Assembly: GCA_963752815.1 (NCBI GenBank)
Contig: CAVVZI010000009.1
Coordinates: forward strand, 62,001 to 126,000
Length of the DNA stretch: 64,000 nucleotides
Direction of reading: 5' to 3'
From: Sva-07 sp963752815
GTDB taxonomy: Bacteria; Actinomycetota; Acidimicrobiia; Acidimicrobiales; Ilumatobacteraceae
Shown here: positions 1 through 8,784 of the stretch, piece by piece
How the letters are laid out: every line of letters starts with the position of its first letter
Numbering within the stretch: the stretch's first letter is position 1
The notes under the pieces: generated by a model
Told to the model about the DNA's origin: nothing
The model's database searches: none
Seen by the model: the letters and a program-made list of their open reading frames with translations, nothing else
Program-made: the position numbers and the translations under genes

Positions 1-150
1 GGTGTCGTCTATCTCGTTGGCGCCTTCTGCTTCGCCAAGCAGTGGCCGACGGTGCGGCCGACGGTCTTCTCGTATCACGAGGTGTGGCACGCCAACACGA
101 TGGTTGCGGCCGTGGCGCAATTCGTCGCGATTTGGATGCTGGTGACCTAG
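1..150 (+). CDS. Hemolysin III (PAQR-like) family protein, C-terminal end
   Basis: The window opens inside a reading frame that stops at TAG 148-150. The 49 visible residues contain a membrane stretch, then FSYHEVWHANTMVA and a final hydrophobic helix ending in IWMLVT. The YHExxH motif followed by a last transmembrane helix is the typical C-terminus of the hemolysin III / PAQR family of seven-helix membrane proteins, which carry metal-binding His residues. The N-terminal part lies upstream of the window. Function within the family is poorly defined in bacteria (membrane hydrolase or permeability role). Confidence 0.75.
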   Translation, partial: GVVYLVGAFCFAKQWPTVRPTVFSYHEVWHANTMVAAVAQFVAIWMLVT

Positions 151-193
151 GCGATGGTGGGGTCCGTCGTCGTGTGTCTGGCAGTGTGACGTC

Positions 194-913
194 GTGCCGG
201 CAGCGGACGATCATCGTCGTTGGATCCTCGACTCGTTGCGGACCACCGACAACCACACGGTCGGCATCGACCGGTTGTGCCAGATCTGTGTTGCGGTGAC
301 CGACACGATGGGTGCAGGAATCGCGCTGATCACCGATGACGTCGCCCAAGGCTCGATCGGCACCACCAACGGCGTGAGCGTGCGGCTCGAGCAGTTGCAG
401 TACACGTTCGGCGAAGGCCCGTGCATCGATGCCCATCGTGAACGTCGCCCCGTCAGCGAACCGGATCTCGCCGCACCCCTCCTCTCGCACTGGGCGGCAT
501 TCACGCCGGCCGCAGTGGCATCGGGTGCCCGCGCCGTGTTCGGGTTCCCGATCGCGATCGGCACCGTGCGGCTCGGAGCGCTCACCCTGTATCGCGACCG
601 ACCCGGACCGCTCAACCACGCCCAGCACACCGACGCATTGCTGTTCGCTGACACGGCAGCCGAGGTGATCATCGAGATGCAGGCGGCCGCGGCGCCCGGT
701 GCGTTGGGTGCCGAAGCCGAACCCGGTACGAACTTTCGCTTCGTCGTGCACCAGGCGGCAGGAATGGTGTCCGTTCAGCTCGACATCACGGTCGCCGATG
801 CCTTGATTCGGCTCCGTGCCCATGGCTTCGCCACCGGGCGTCTCGTCACCGATGTCGCGGAAGACGTCGTGGCCCGCCGCCTCCGCTTCGACCGTCGCGA
901 CGGGCTCGAGTAG
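194..913 (+). CDS. GAF-ANTAR domain transcription antitermination regulator
   Basis: This 239-residue protein starts with GTG. A GAF sensor domain covers roughly residues 20-150. A C-terminal ANTAR domain (about 178-232) begins VHQAAGMVSVQLDI and shows the three-helix pattern that binds nascent RNA hairpins to prevent termination. ANTAR proteins sense a ligand or signal through GAF and control elongation of target transcripts. A second GAF-ANTAR gene follows about 90 bp downstream in the same direction, so the two are a tandem pair that may share signal or targets. No partner kinase is visible nearby. Confidence 0.85.
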   Translation: MPAADDHRRWILDSLRTTDNHTVGIDRLCQICVAVTDTMGAGIALITDDVAQGSIGTTNGVSVRLEQLQYTFGEGPCIDAHRERRPVSEPDLAAPLLSHWAAFTPAAVASGARAVFGFPIAIGTVRLGALTLYRDRPGPLNHAQHTDALLFADTAAEVIIEMQAAAAPGALGAEAEPGTNFRFVVHQAAGMVSVQLDITVADALIRLRAHGFATGRLVTDVAEDVVARRLRFDRRDGLE

Positions 914-1006
914 CCCGGTCGCCGAGCACCGACGCTGCGCGAAGATGGGTACAGGATCACCCGCCCGAACGGCCGCGCGGCCACGTTGGGTTGGAAAGGA
1001 ATCTGC

Positions 1007-1732
1007 ATGAACCGTGAAGCCGCCCTCGTACAAACCTTCGTCGACCTTGCCGACACCCTCGTCGACGACTTCGACATCGTCGACCTGCTCACTGCACTGT
1101 CGAACCGTTGCGTCGAAGTGCTCGACGTGTCGACCGTCGGGATCATGCTCGTGGACGCCAACGGCGAACTCCGGGCGATGGCCTCGTCGAGCGAGGTCAT
1201 GCGCATCGTCGAACTCTTCGAACTGCAATCGCAGGAAGGACCGTGCCTCGACAGCTACCGCAGCGGCGAACCCGTCGACGAATTGCTCGCCACCGCCACC
1301 GCCCGCTGGCCGACGTTCGCTCCGGTCGCCCTGGACGCTGGTTTCCGTGCCGCCGCGGCACTACCCATGCGTCTACGCGACCAGGTCATCGGTGCGCTCA
1401 ATCTCTTCCAGACCGAACCCCGAGCCTTGAGCGGCGACGACACCCTCGTCGCGCGCGCCCTCGCCGACATCGCCACGATCGCCATCCTGCAACACCGCAA
1501 GATCGCCGAAGCCGACGCCATCAACGATCAACTCAACAACGCCCTCACGAGCCGGATCGTCATCGAGCAGGCCAAGGGCATCGTCGCCGAACGCGAACAG
1601 CTCGACATGCCCGACGCGTTCGACCGACTCCGCGCCTTCGCCCGCTCGCACAACCGTCGCCTCCACGATGTCGCCAGCGAGATCGTCGGCGGCACCCTCG
1701 ACATCGACGATCCAGCCACACCGCAGCCCTAG
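1007..1732 (+). CDS. GAF-ANTAR domain transcription antitermination regulator (second copy)
   Basis: The protein has 241 residues. The ATG at 1007 is chosen over an upstream in-frame codon because GGAAAGGA ends seven bases before it. A GAF domain covers about residues 15-150. The ANTAR domain (about 178-230) has the canonical start VIEQAKGIVAER and a conserved DVASEIV end, closer to consensus than the gene upstream. It is an RNA-binding antiterminator that should act on hairpins in target leaders. It and the preceding gene differ clearly in sequence, so this is an old duplication or two independent paralogs. Confidence 0.88.
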   Translation: MNREAALVQTFVDLADTLVDDFDIVDLLTALSNRCVEVLDVSTVGIMLVDANGELRAMASSSEVMRIVELFELQSQEGPCLDSYRSGEPVDELLATATARWPTFAPVALDAGFRAAAALPMRLRDQVIGALNLFQTEPRALSGDDTLVARALADIATIAILQHRKIAEADAINDQLNNALTSRIVIEQAKGIVAEREQLDMPDAFDRLRAFARSHNRRLHDVASEIVGGTLDIDDPATPQP

Positions 1733-1753
1733 CCACGTACTGCGTCCGCGATC

Positions 1754-2291
1754 ATGAGCGTGCCGATCCATGTCCGCCCGGCGACGGTTGACGATGTGCC
1801 GGAGATCCAAGCGGCTGAGGTCGCGGCCACAGAACGGTTCCGTACGATCGAGGATCCCCGTATCGCTCGTTGTGCGGACGCCGCGCCGTACTGGACCGCC
1901 GGGCTGGAGCGGGCCAGCATCGAGCAGCGAGCGTGGGTTGCCGTCGACGATCGGGGGTCGATCGTCGGGTTCGCAGTCGCATGGGTGGTCGACGGCGAAG
2001 GCCACCTCGACGAGTTGGCGGTCATGCCCGGCGTACGGACGCCGTGGTGTCGGACGTGCGCTCGTCGACACGGTCGTCGCGTGGACAGTGGCACAGGGCC
2101 TGCCGTCGATCACTCTGACGACGTTTCGCGACGTGCCGTGGAACGCCCCGTACTACGAGAAGCTCGGATTTCACGTGGTGTCGACGTTGACGCCGGCCCT
2201 GCAAGCGTTGGTCGATGAGCAGGCGACATGGGGGCTCGACCCGTCACTGCGAGTGGTCATGCGTCGACCACTCGTCGACCAGACGAACTGA
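1754..2291 (+). CDS. GNAT family N-acetyltransferase (frameshifted near 2030)
   Basis: The frame from ATG 1754 encodes a GNAT N-terminus (IHVRPATVDDVPEIQAAE) through the beta strand GHLDELAVMP. The acetyl-CoA loop YGRRGVGRALVDTV and the C-terminal half (YYEKLGFHVV) lie in another frame ending at 2291. Deleting one G in the CCCGG run near 2030 restores VMP-(A)-YGRRGVG, the motif A pattern. The protein would be about 178 residues. The intact sequence on both sides suggests an indel error or a very recent mutation. Substrate unknown; these enzymes acetylate amines or protein N-termini. Confidence 0.7.
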
Positions 2292-2384
2292 CACACGATC
2301 GACCGCCCGTTGCACAACGACCGTGCTCAACTCGATCCGCATCGACCGGCCATGAGGGAGGCCGCCATTTGGAAGACTCGAGGT

Positions 2385-2570
2385 ATGACCGAGATCCCGG
2401 CCGCGCCGGCGTGGACCGACTACGACCCACACGATCCCGGGATCACGTTCCTCGAAGCGTCGGCATACTCCGTCGCGGCACTCTTCGCAGTGGCGCTCGT
2501 GGGGGTGTGGTGGCGATGCGGACGGCGAACGAGTCGGACCTCGACCAGTTCTTCACCGTCGGGTCAGTGA
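2385..2570 (+). CDS. Small putative membrane protein
   Basis: This possible 61-residue gene starts at ATG 2385 with a weak GAGG five bases upstream. The N-terminal part reads WTDYDPHDPGITFLEASAYS and is followed by a hydrophobic stretch (VAALFAVALVGVWW) and a basic Ser/Thr-rich end. The DPGIT-LLE-like phrase resembles the N-terminus of baseplate-type proteins, but no other baseplate gene is present. A plausible coding phrase continues in another frame to 2614, so the 3' end may also be frameshifted. This is the only candidate gene in 2292-2655. Function unknown. Confidence 0.35.
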   Translation: MTEIPAAPAWTDYDPHDPGITFLEASAYSVAALFAVALVGVWWRCGRRTSRTSTSSSPSGQ

Positions 2571-2655
2571 ACCGGAGTTCCCGACTCGCCGAACGCGCGC
2601 GGCCGGTGACCTGACACGGCCCGGACGAACACGCTGCCGGCATTACGGTGATGCG

Positions 2656-3330
2656 ATGGAGTTGACCGCCGAAGAACTTCGTGTGCTCGGCTGCCTGATC
2701 GAGAAGCAGGCGACAACGCCTGACCAGTATCCGCTTTCGACGAACGCGCTCGTCAATGCGTGCAACCAGAAGTCGAACCGCGAACCGCTGACCGACTACA
2801 GCGAGCGGACCGTGATGGACGCGATGCTGCTCGTGCGTCAAAAGGGGCTCGCACGGATGAACAGCAGCGGCCGCACCGACAAGCACCGCCACATTCTCGA
2901 AGATGCCCTCGGACTCGACCGCGACCAGCTGGCGCTGCTGGCAGTCATGATGCTGCGAGGTCCGCAGTCGGCCGGCGAGTTGAAGACACGCACCGAGCGG
3001 TACTCGACCTCGCAGGGAACAGGTTTCGAGTCGATCGACGACATCGAAGCGGTGTTGGCGCGGCTCGCCGAGGGTGCCGATCCGTTCGCGGCGAACATCG
3101 GGCGGGCCTCGGGCCAGAGCCAGGATCGCTGGGCGCACCTGCTCGGCGAAGGAGTGCCCGACGTGAACGACGTGCATGCAGCGTCGGACCGTGTGGCTCG
3201 ACACGCCGACGTCGGCCCATCGCTGGCACAGCGCGTGGCGGACCTGGAGGCGCGGCTGGCGAAGCTCGAATCGGAACTCGGCGTGTCCGTCGAGCCGTCG
3301 TCACCCGAAGGTGTCGGCGACCCGGACTGA
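2656..3330 (+). CDS. yceH: YceH family (DUF480) protein
   Basis: This 224-residue protein starts MELTAEELRVLGCLIEKQ and contains TPDQYPLSTNALVNACNQKSNR, the signature of the YceH/DUF480 family. The fold is two winged-helix domains in tandem (about residues 1-85 and 95-165). A short C-terminal coiled-coil (LAQRVADLEARLAKLESEL, about 193-211) is common in the family. No molecular function is firmly established; the wHTH fold suggests nucleic-acid binding. The gene stands alone between the small ORF region and a sigma factor. Confidence 0.9.
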   Translation: MELTAEELRVLGCLIEKQATTPDQYPLSTNALVNACNQKSNREPLTDYSERTVMDAMLLVRQKGLARMNSSGRTDKHRHILEDALGLDRDQLALLAVMMLRGPQSAGELKTRTERYSTSQGTGFESIDDIEAVLARLAEGADPFAANIGRASGQSQDRWAHLLGEGVPDVNDVHAASDRVARHADVGPSLAQRVADLEARLAKLESELGVSVEPSSPEGVGDPD

Positions 3331-3494
3331 GAGATTCCCGACCGAGAACGCTCCGAGCAGCACTCGGGCATCCGAAGGTCGCTCAGCGGAGGCCGGGATC
3401 CTGACCGCCCACGCACGCCAGTCCGTGGTCAGGTTGTGTCGCGGAATTTGCAAAACTTGTCGTACGAATTGGTTGTTTGTGGCTTTATAGGGAC

Positions 3495-3992
3495 ATGGAG
3501 CGGGCGATGCGATCAGTCGAGACACCGCCGGTGTCGTCGCCCGATGGCTTCGAAGCATTCGTCGCGACCCATGAGCGTCGGCTGCGTCAGGCGTTGACGG
3601 CGTCGTTCGGGATCGACCGTGGTCGCGAGGCAGCCGCGGATGCGTTGGCGTACGCCTGGGAACATTGGGATCGGGTGGCGGCGATGGCGAACCCGGCGGG
3701 CTATCTGTTCGTGGTCGGCCGCGACCGGGATCGGCGACGGTTCCGCAACCGAGTCACCAAACCGGTGTTCGAAGTCGCGCCGGGCCGCCCGGAACCGTGG
3801 TGCGAGCCGGCGTTGGCGGCTCAGTTGGCGGGGCTGTCGGATCGGGAGCGGGTGGCGGTGATGTTGGTCAACGGGTTCGACTGGTCACTGGCCGAGGTCG
3901 CCGAGTTCCTGGGTGTGTCGAAGAGCACGGTGCAGACCCATGCCGAGCGGGCGATGGCCAAGTTGCGAGCGGGGATGGGGGTGACGTCATGA
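3495..3992 (+). CDS. ECF-type RNA polymerase sigma factor (region 4 intact)
   Basis: A protein of about 165 residues. Region 2 (FEAFVATHERRLRQALTASF ... NPAGYLFVVGRDRDRR) is short and diverged. Region 4 has a clear helix-turn-helix: LSDRERVAVMLVNGFDWSLAEVAEFLGVSKSTVQTHAERAMAKL. ATG 3495 gives the longest ATG-started protein. ATG 3507 is a real alternative because GGAG lies six bases before it. The stop overlaps the next start (ATGA, 3989-3992), so it is translationally coupled to a single-pass membrane protein that is probably its regulator. The 50 bp upstream are unusually AT-rich, a likely promoter region. Confidence 0.82.
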   Translation: MERAMRSVETPPVSSPDGFEAFVATHERRLRQALTASFGIDRGREAAADALAYAWEHWDRVAAMANPAGYLFVVGRDRDRRRFRNRVTKPVFEVAPGRPEPWCEPALAAQLAGLSDRERVAVMLVNGFDWSLAEVAEFLGVSKSTVQTHAERAMAKLRAGMGVTS

Positions 3993-4937
3993 CGATCGAG
4001 GAACAGTTGCGGGCGATCGCCCGTCACGCCGACCAGCACCAGCCGGTCATCACCGCAGCAGAGATTCTCCAACGTGCGTCGGGTCGACACGACCCCACCG
4101 CGTCGCGTCGCCACCTCACGATCGCACCCCCCGCTGGCGGCGCTGGCTCCGAACCAGTGATGCAGATCTCCGACGACTCAGCCGACGCTGAACACAAGAC
4201 CCGCTGGCGCAGTCCGGCGGTCGCCGCGGCCGCAATCGTCGTCCTCGGCGTCGGTGCGATCGCGTTCGCGGTCAGCAACACGACCGCCGACGACCCTGAC
4301 GGTGTGCCGCAGGCACCGGCGCCGACCGCTGCACCGACCACCGCGGCGCCGACCACCACGGTCGCGCCCCGCATCGTGTCGGACCGTACCCGGTACGGAT
4401 CCCCGACGTCCCGATCACCTACACCTTGCCGGACGGCTGGGAAGCACCGACCGGCGACGGATTCATGGTCGATAGCGGCATCCTCCGTGGTGAACTTCTG
4501 GGACGTCGACAACGTCTACGCCGACGGGTGCGAGCACACCCTGCTCGACCCACCGCTCGGCCCGACCGTCGACGACCTCGCGAACGTGTGGGCCACGTTG
4601 CCCGGCTTCACGGCGACGACACCCGTCGACATCGTCGTGGACGGCTACGCCGGCAAACGCGTCGACTACACCGTCCCCGACTACCCGACCGTGGTCGATC
4701 CGGCCACGGGCGAGGACGAGGCCGACTGCGTCGAGCAGCACGTTCGCCCTGTGGACCGAAAGGTACGGAGGGCTGGGTCCGAACTTCTGGGCCCAGGTCC
4801 CGGGGCAACAGAACCGACAGTGGATCATCGACGTCGACGGCACCCGACTCGTGATCAACGAATGGTCCGAACCAGGCACCACGCCCGAACAACTCGCCGA
4901 CATGGACGAATTCCTCGCCTCCATCCAGATCGGCTGA
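3989..4937 (+). CDS. Single-pass membrane protein coupled to the ECF sigma factor, putative anti-sigma/sensor (multiple frameshifts)
   Basis: The ATG overlaps the sigma factor stop. Residues 1-70 are a soluble N-terminus (MTIEEQLRAIARHADQHQ). One transmembrane helix follows (SPAVAAAAIVVLGVGAIAFAV), then a Thr/Pro/Ala-rich linker and an extracytoplasmic domain. The reading changes frame near 4375, 4480 and 4745: pieces such as ITYTLPDGWEAPTGDGFMVD, VVNFWDVDNVYADGCEH and FALWTERYGGLGPNFWAQVP are good protein sequence but in different frames. The last piece ends at TGA 4935-4937 with DMDEFLASIQIG. The arrangement (sigma gene, then membrane protein with cytoplasmic N-terminus) fits an anti-sigma factor, but no zinc-binding anti-sigma motif is visible. 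Confidence 0.6.
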
Positions 4938-5064
4938 CCCGCAGTCGGCTCAGCCGCACCGAATCGTGCATCGACACGCCGCCGCGGCGACGCGACTGCC
5001 GTTCCGCGCGTCCTGTCAATCACTTTCACCGTCGACACCAACCACCAAACCATCAGGAGGGGTA

Positions 5065-5694
5065 ATGCAGAGGAAGACACGTTCACTGACCGCCATGGCG
5101 GGCGGACTCGTGGCGATCGCCGCGATCGCGGCGGCCGCAACGACGGGGGTGACCACCTCAGCCGCGGACGTGCCGGACCACGGCGGTCACGGCAGCGACC
5201 ACGGGCGCGGAACGCTCAGCGTCACCAACGCCTCGGTCAAGCAGGACCTGGCGCTGGTGCGCAGGGCCACGGCCCGTTTCCACGACCTCGACACCGCGAA
5301 AGCAGCCGGCTACCAGCTCGGATGGGTGAACGGCGCCGGAACCAGGATCATCGCCAACTGTGTCGCCAACGTCGCCAACCCGGCGGCGGGAGCGATGGGC
5401 TACCACTACTTCAGGGCCGACCTGATGGCCGACGACGAGGTCAACCTGTTGGAACCCGAGGTGCTCGTCTACGCCACGGCCGACGACGGCGACCTCGAAC
5501 TCGTCGCCGTGGAATGGATCGCCCGCGGTCCGAACTCCAACCCGCCCGGCCCGGCCACACCGCCCAGCGTGCTCGGCACGCCGTTGCACATCCTCGTTCC
5601 CGCGGTGGGCTTCCACATCATGCACGCCTGGATCTGGAAGCCGAACCCCGCCGGGATGTTCGCCGACTTCAACCCCGACGTCACCTGCCCCTAG
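5065..5694 (+). CDS. Secreted hypothetical protein
   Basis: This 209-residue protein has a strong ribosome site (AGGAGGGG) just before ATG 5065. Residues 1-35 form a signal peptide (basic start, AMAGGLVAIAAIAAA core, cleavage near TSAADVP). The mature part has a His/Gly/Asp-rich start (DHGGHGSDHGRG), then ATARFHDLDTAKAAGYQLG and the phrase GAMGYHYFRADLM. It ends in FNPDVTCP with one of only two mature Cys residues. I recognise this as a conserved family of secreted actinobacterial proteins but know no function; the several His residues make a metal role possible. It follows the sigma/anti-sigma pair and may be a target. Confidence 0.75.
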   Translation: MQRKTRSLTAMAGGLVAIAAIAAAATTGVTTSAADVPDHGGHGSDHGRGTLSVTNASVKQDLALVRRATARFHDLDTAKAAGYQLGWVNGAGTRIIANCVANVANPAAGAMGYHYFRADLMADDEVNLLEPEVLVYATADDGDLELVAVEWIARGPNSNPPGPATPPSVLGTPLHILVPAVGFHIMHAWIWKPNPAGMFADFNPDVTCP

Positions 5695-5835
5695 CCGCAC
5701 TCGTCGGGCGGCGGTTCGACCGTCGCCCGACGTGCAACAGCCTTGGTCGTCGCTCACGAAGACCGTCGACGCCGGGACTGGGTCGACGCGCGATCAGGGG
5801 GTGACCTCGGATCCGAATCCTGGGACAATGAACGA

Positions 5836-6726
5836 ATGGATCCCGCTCGCGAATCCTTCACGTTCATGAGCGACGGTGACCGTCTCGTGGGCGATCTCTA
5901 CCTCCCGGCAGACCGCGACCCGGTGGCGGCGGTCGTGACGACCGGTCCGCTCACGTCGGTCAAGGAGCAGGCCACGGGCAACTATGCGCGCGCTCTTGCG
6001 GAGCGGGGATTCGCCGCGGTCGCCTTCGACCACCGGACGTTCGGCGAGAGCGACGGCGACCCCCGCCAGTTCGAGAACCCGGAGGGCAAGGCCCGCGACG
6101 TCAGCGCTGCCGTGACCGCGCTGGAGGCCGATCCGCGAACCAGTGGTCTTCCAGCGATGGCGGTCGGTATCTGTGCGGGAGGCGGGTACATGGCGCGAGC
6201 CGTCGCCGACGACCAACGCATCGCCTCCTTCGCTGGTGTGGCCGGCTACTACTCCGACGCGAGCTCGTTCGCCAGCTCCTCGCCCCGTGAGTACCAGGCG
6301 GCGATCGACCGCGGTCGCGCCGCGGAACAGCACTGGCGCGAGACCGGCTCCGCGGAGACGATCGAGGCGGTGGCGCGTGACGGCGGCGACGTGGCGATGC
6401 CGCTGCAGGAGGCGTACGAGTTCTACGGCACGCCACGGGGAGCCGTGCCCAACTACGTCAACGGCTTCGCCGTGCAGTCGCTCGCGTACACCACGCCGTT
6501 CGACGCGCAGGAAGCCGCCGCTCGGATTCGCGTGCCGTTCCTCCTCGTGCATTCCGAGCACGCCCTCGTGCCGCCCCTCGCACGCGCGTTCTACGCCTCG
6601 GTGGACAGCCCGAAGTCGGAGCTGTGGTTGGAATCCGTCGGACAGATCGACTTCTACGACGACGAGCGGCTGATCGGTCTCGCCACCGACGCGATCGCCG
6701 AGCACTTCGCGACCGCCCTCACATAG
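5836..6726 (+). CDS. Alpha/beta hydrolase with Cys at the nucleophile elbow
   Basis: This 296-residue protein starts at ATG 5836. It has an alpha/beta hydrolase core: oxyanion region VVTTGPLTSVKEQ, then FDHRTFGESDGDPR, and a nucleophile elbow VGICAGGGYM in which Ser is replaced by Cys. GICA is normal for this subfamily, which is related to dienelactone hydrolases. The usual late His position reads VGQIDFYDDERL, with Gln where many relatives have His. That may mean weak or altered hydrolase activity. Cytoplasmic (no signal peptide). It is followed convergently by a UspA-like gene only 12 bp away. Confidence 0.82.
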   Translation: MDPARESFTFMSDGDRLVGDLYLPADRDPVAAVVTTGPLTSVKEQATGNYARALAERGFAAVAFDHRTFGESDGDPRQFENPEGKARDVSAAVTALEADPRTSGLPAMAVGICAGGGYMARAVADDQRIASFAGVAGYYSDASSFASSSPREYQAAIDRGRAAEQHWRETGSAETIEAVARDGGDVAMPLQEAYEFYGTPRGAVPNYVNGFAVQSLAYTTPFDAQEAAARIRVPFLLVHSEHALVPPLARAFYASVDSPKSELWLESVGQIDFYDDERLIGLATDAIAEHFATALT

Positions 6727-6738
6727 CTCAGCGCCTGA

Positions 6739-7171
6739 TCACACGGCAACGTGGGCAGGATGACCGGTCACGTGGTGAACCGGAAGCTTCGTGTAGCGCT
6801 GGATCCTGCTCGGCGCATCGATCTTCAACCACTTCGACACGGTCCGCGGCAATGTCGACACGATGATCTCGTCGAAGGCATCTGCTCCATCGCGCACGAG
6901 CACGTCGACGACGGACTCGACCGGGCTGTCGCTGCCGACTTCACCGGTCACCGTCAATCCGGCGGCGGTCATCGCGGTCCGCGCCTCGTCGAGACGGCCG
7001 AGCTGCGACCTCGCGGTCGTGGCCTTCCGTCCAGGTCAACCCCGGTTCCCCGTGATAGATGGGCACCAGAAGGTGGAACGTCGTCTCCTCCTCCCCCGCC
7101 CGCGACGTCATCGCCTCGAGCAACTCCGGGCTGGACAACGTTTGGTGTGCAACGACGAGATACCGGCGCAT
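6739..7171 (-). CDS. UspA-like stress protein (frameshifted near 7000)
   Basis: Read from 7171 on the minus strand, the protein begins MRRYLVVAHQTLSSPELLEAM and reaches LTWTEGHDREVAA. It then resumes in another frame as GRLDEARTAMTAAGLTVTGEVG and ends KLPVHHVTGHPAHVAV at 6739. The Rossmann-like strand LVVAHQ, the DEIIVSTLPRTVSKWL strand-loop and the final LPVHHV strand are typical of a small actinobacterial branch of the universal stress protein superfamily. One inserted or lost base in the region 6995-7008 accounts for the break. Total about 143 residues. Specific role unknown. Confidence 0.65.
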
Positions 7172-7311
7172 CGTGAACCTCCGACCTGCATTCGGTCGCG
7201 TTCAGACTACGCCGCTTCGCTCGACGGCGATAGGGGCTTCGTGACGGCCAGGTCGTTCGACGAGAGCACCGACACGGGATGCGTGGCTCACTCCGTAGCG
7301 GTCGGCTCCGC

Positions 7312-7956
7312 TCATTGCTGCATCCTCGGATCTTGCGTGGGATCGGCGTACAGCCCAGGACAACCACGATCGATCGCCTCGGGGTGCAGTTCGTAGTGCC
7401 AGGACTCGTTGGCGTAGGTCTGGCACAGCCCGTACCCGGCGCCGTGGGCGGACAGCCACGCCGTGGCGTCGGAGGAGCCGATGTCGACCGCGTTCCCGGA
7501 CACGTGAGCAGACGTCTCCGGGGTGGCGACCCATCGGGCAGCTTCCGCTTCGGACCCGTAGTCGGCGACCGCCTCGCGAAGCAGCTGATCCTGGAATTCG
7601 GGAGAGCGCCATCCACTGTTGACGTAGAACTCGATGCCGTTGGCGGCGGCGTCCGTCGCGGCTTGGCGCAGGACGTGGAGCAGATCGGGATCGAGGTTGG
7701 CGACGCCGGGATAGCCGTCATCGAACACGGTCACGCCATCGGGAAGAACACCGTCGGCCTCGGTGACGGCACCATCAGCCTGGGCAGCCGCACCACTCCG
7801 GTCGTGACGAAGGGCGTCGATGAACGAGGGAGCCGACGTCGGTGCCGATCGAACGACGAACGTGCCGATGATCGCCGCGACGGCGACGAACAAGACGATG
7901 GCGATGGGCCTCGTCGCCCTGTGGGTCGTCGTCCGTGCGGACGCCGTTTGACTCAT
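7312..7956 (-). CDS. VanY-type D-alanyl-D-alanine carboxypeptidase (M15)
   Basis: This 214-residue protein starts MSQTASARTT. One N-terminal transmembrane anchor (PIAIVLFVAVAAIIGTFVV, about residues 18-36) is followed by a linker and an extracytoplasmic M15B peptidase domain. Zinc-binding motifs are visible: SAHVSGNAVDIG (H and D ligands) and ESWHYEL (E base, H ligand), plus the fold marker GWRSPEFQ. The enzyme trims D-Ala from peptidoglycan stems. It is transcribed away from a response regulator/sensor kinase pair 130 bp upstream, an arrangement that recalls vanY next to vanRS, so the pair may control it. Confidence 0.85.
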   Translation of the reverse strand: MSQTASARTTTHRATRPIAIVLFVAVAAIIGTFVVRSAPTSAPSFIDALRHDRSGAAAQADGAVTEADGVLPDGVTVFDDGYPGVANLDPDLLHVLRQAATDAAANGIEFYVNSGWRSPEFQDQLLREAVADYGSEAEAARWVATPETSAHVSGNAVDIGSSDATAWLSAHGAGYGLCQTYANESWHYELHPEAIDRGCPGLYADPTQDPRMQQ

Positions 7957-8088
7957 GCCGTCAGTCAAGACAGCGCCGTGTTGCCAGCACGTCTGTGATT
8001 CTCGGTATGCGGACGATATGCGCCGGCTTCTAGCATCGAGCACCCGACCGGTTGACCTCGCCGAGGCGCCTCGACAGAGGAGGAAATG

Positions 8089-8784
8089 ATGCGTGTGTTG
8101 GTCGTCGAGGACGAGCCCTACATGGCGGAGGCCATCCGCGACGGGTTGCGTCTGGAGGCGATCGCGGCCGATATCGCCGGCGACGGCGACACCGCGCTCG
8201 AGTTGCTGAGCATCAACGCCTACGACATCGCCGTGCTCGACCGTGACATTCCCGGGCCTTCCGGCGACGAGATCGCGGCACGGATCGTCGCTTCCGGGAG
8301 CGGCATGCCGATCCTCATGCTCACCGCTGCGGACCGGCTCGATGACAAGGCCTCGGGGTTCGAGCTCGGAGCCGACGACTACTTGACGAAGCCGTTCGAA
8401 CTGCGAGAACTGGTGCTCAGGCTGAGAGCGCTCGACCGTCGGCGTGCGCACAACAGGCCGCCGGTACGTGAGATCGCGGGCCTGCGGCTCGATCCGTTCC
8501 GTCGCGAGGTCTACCGCGACGGCCGATACGTCGCGCTGACGAGGAAGCAGTTCGCCGTCCTGGAGGTCCTGGTCGCCGCCGAAGGCGGTGTCGTCAGCGC
8601 CGAGGAACTCTTGGAGCAGGCGTGGGACGAGCACGCCGACCCGTTCACGAACGCCGTGCGCATCACGGTGTCGGGCTTGCGCAAACGGCTCGGCGAACCC
8701 TGGGTCATCGCCACCGTGGCCGGAGTCGGCTACCGCATCGACGCAGAACCGGACGCCGGAGGCAAGGCAGGCGATCGTGGATAG
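8089..8784 (+). CDS. OmpR-family response regulator
   Basis: This 231-residue protein has two ATG codons in a row (8086, 8089). The second is preferred because GAGGAGGAA leaves better spacing. The receiver domain (1-118) shows VVEDEPYMAEA, the phospho-acceptor in IAVLDRDIPGPSG, Thr in LMLTAADR and Lys in LTKPFELREL. The winged-helix effector domain (about 128-222) ends in VRITVSGLRKRLGEPWVIATVAGVGYRI. Its 3' end overlaps the start of the sensor kinase gene by eight bases. It probably regulates the divergent VanY-like gene and its own operon. Confidence 0.93.
   Translation: MRVLVVEDEPYMAEAIRDGLRLEAIAADIAGDGDTALELLSINAYDIAVLDRDIPGPSGDEIAARIVASGSGMPILMLTAADRLDDKASGFELGADDYLTKPFELRELVLRLRALDRRRAHNRPPVREIAGLRLDPFRREVYRDGRYVALTRKQFAVLEVLVAAEGGVVSAEELLEQAWDEHADPFTNAVRITVSGLRKRLGEPWVIATVAGVGYRIDAEPDAGGKAGDRG

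Noticed and set aside
2385..2445. Phage or injection-system baseplate-like N-terminus
   Set aside because: Similarity is limited to about 15 residues and no other tail or baseplate gene is nearby.
7202..7353. Short minus-strand frame overlapping the VanY end (MSGADRYGVSHAS)
   Set aside because: About 38 residues with no recognised family and no ribosome site; not supportable.
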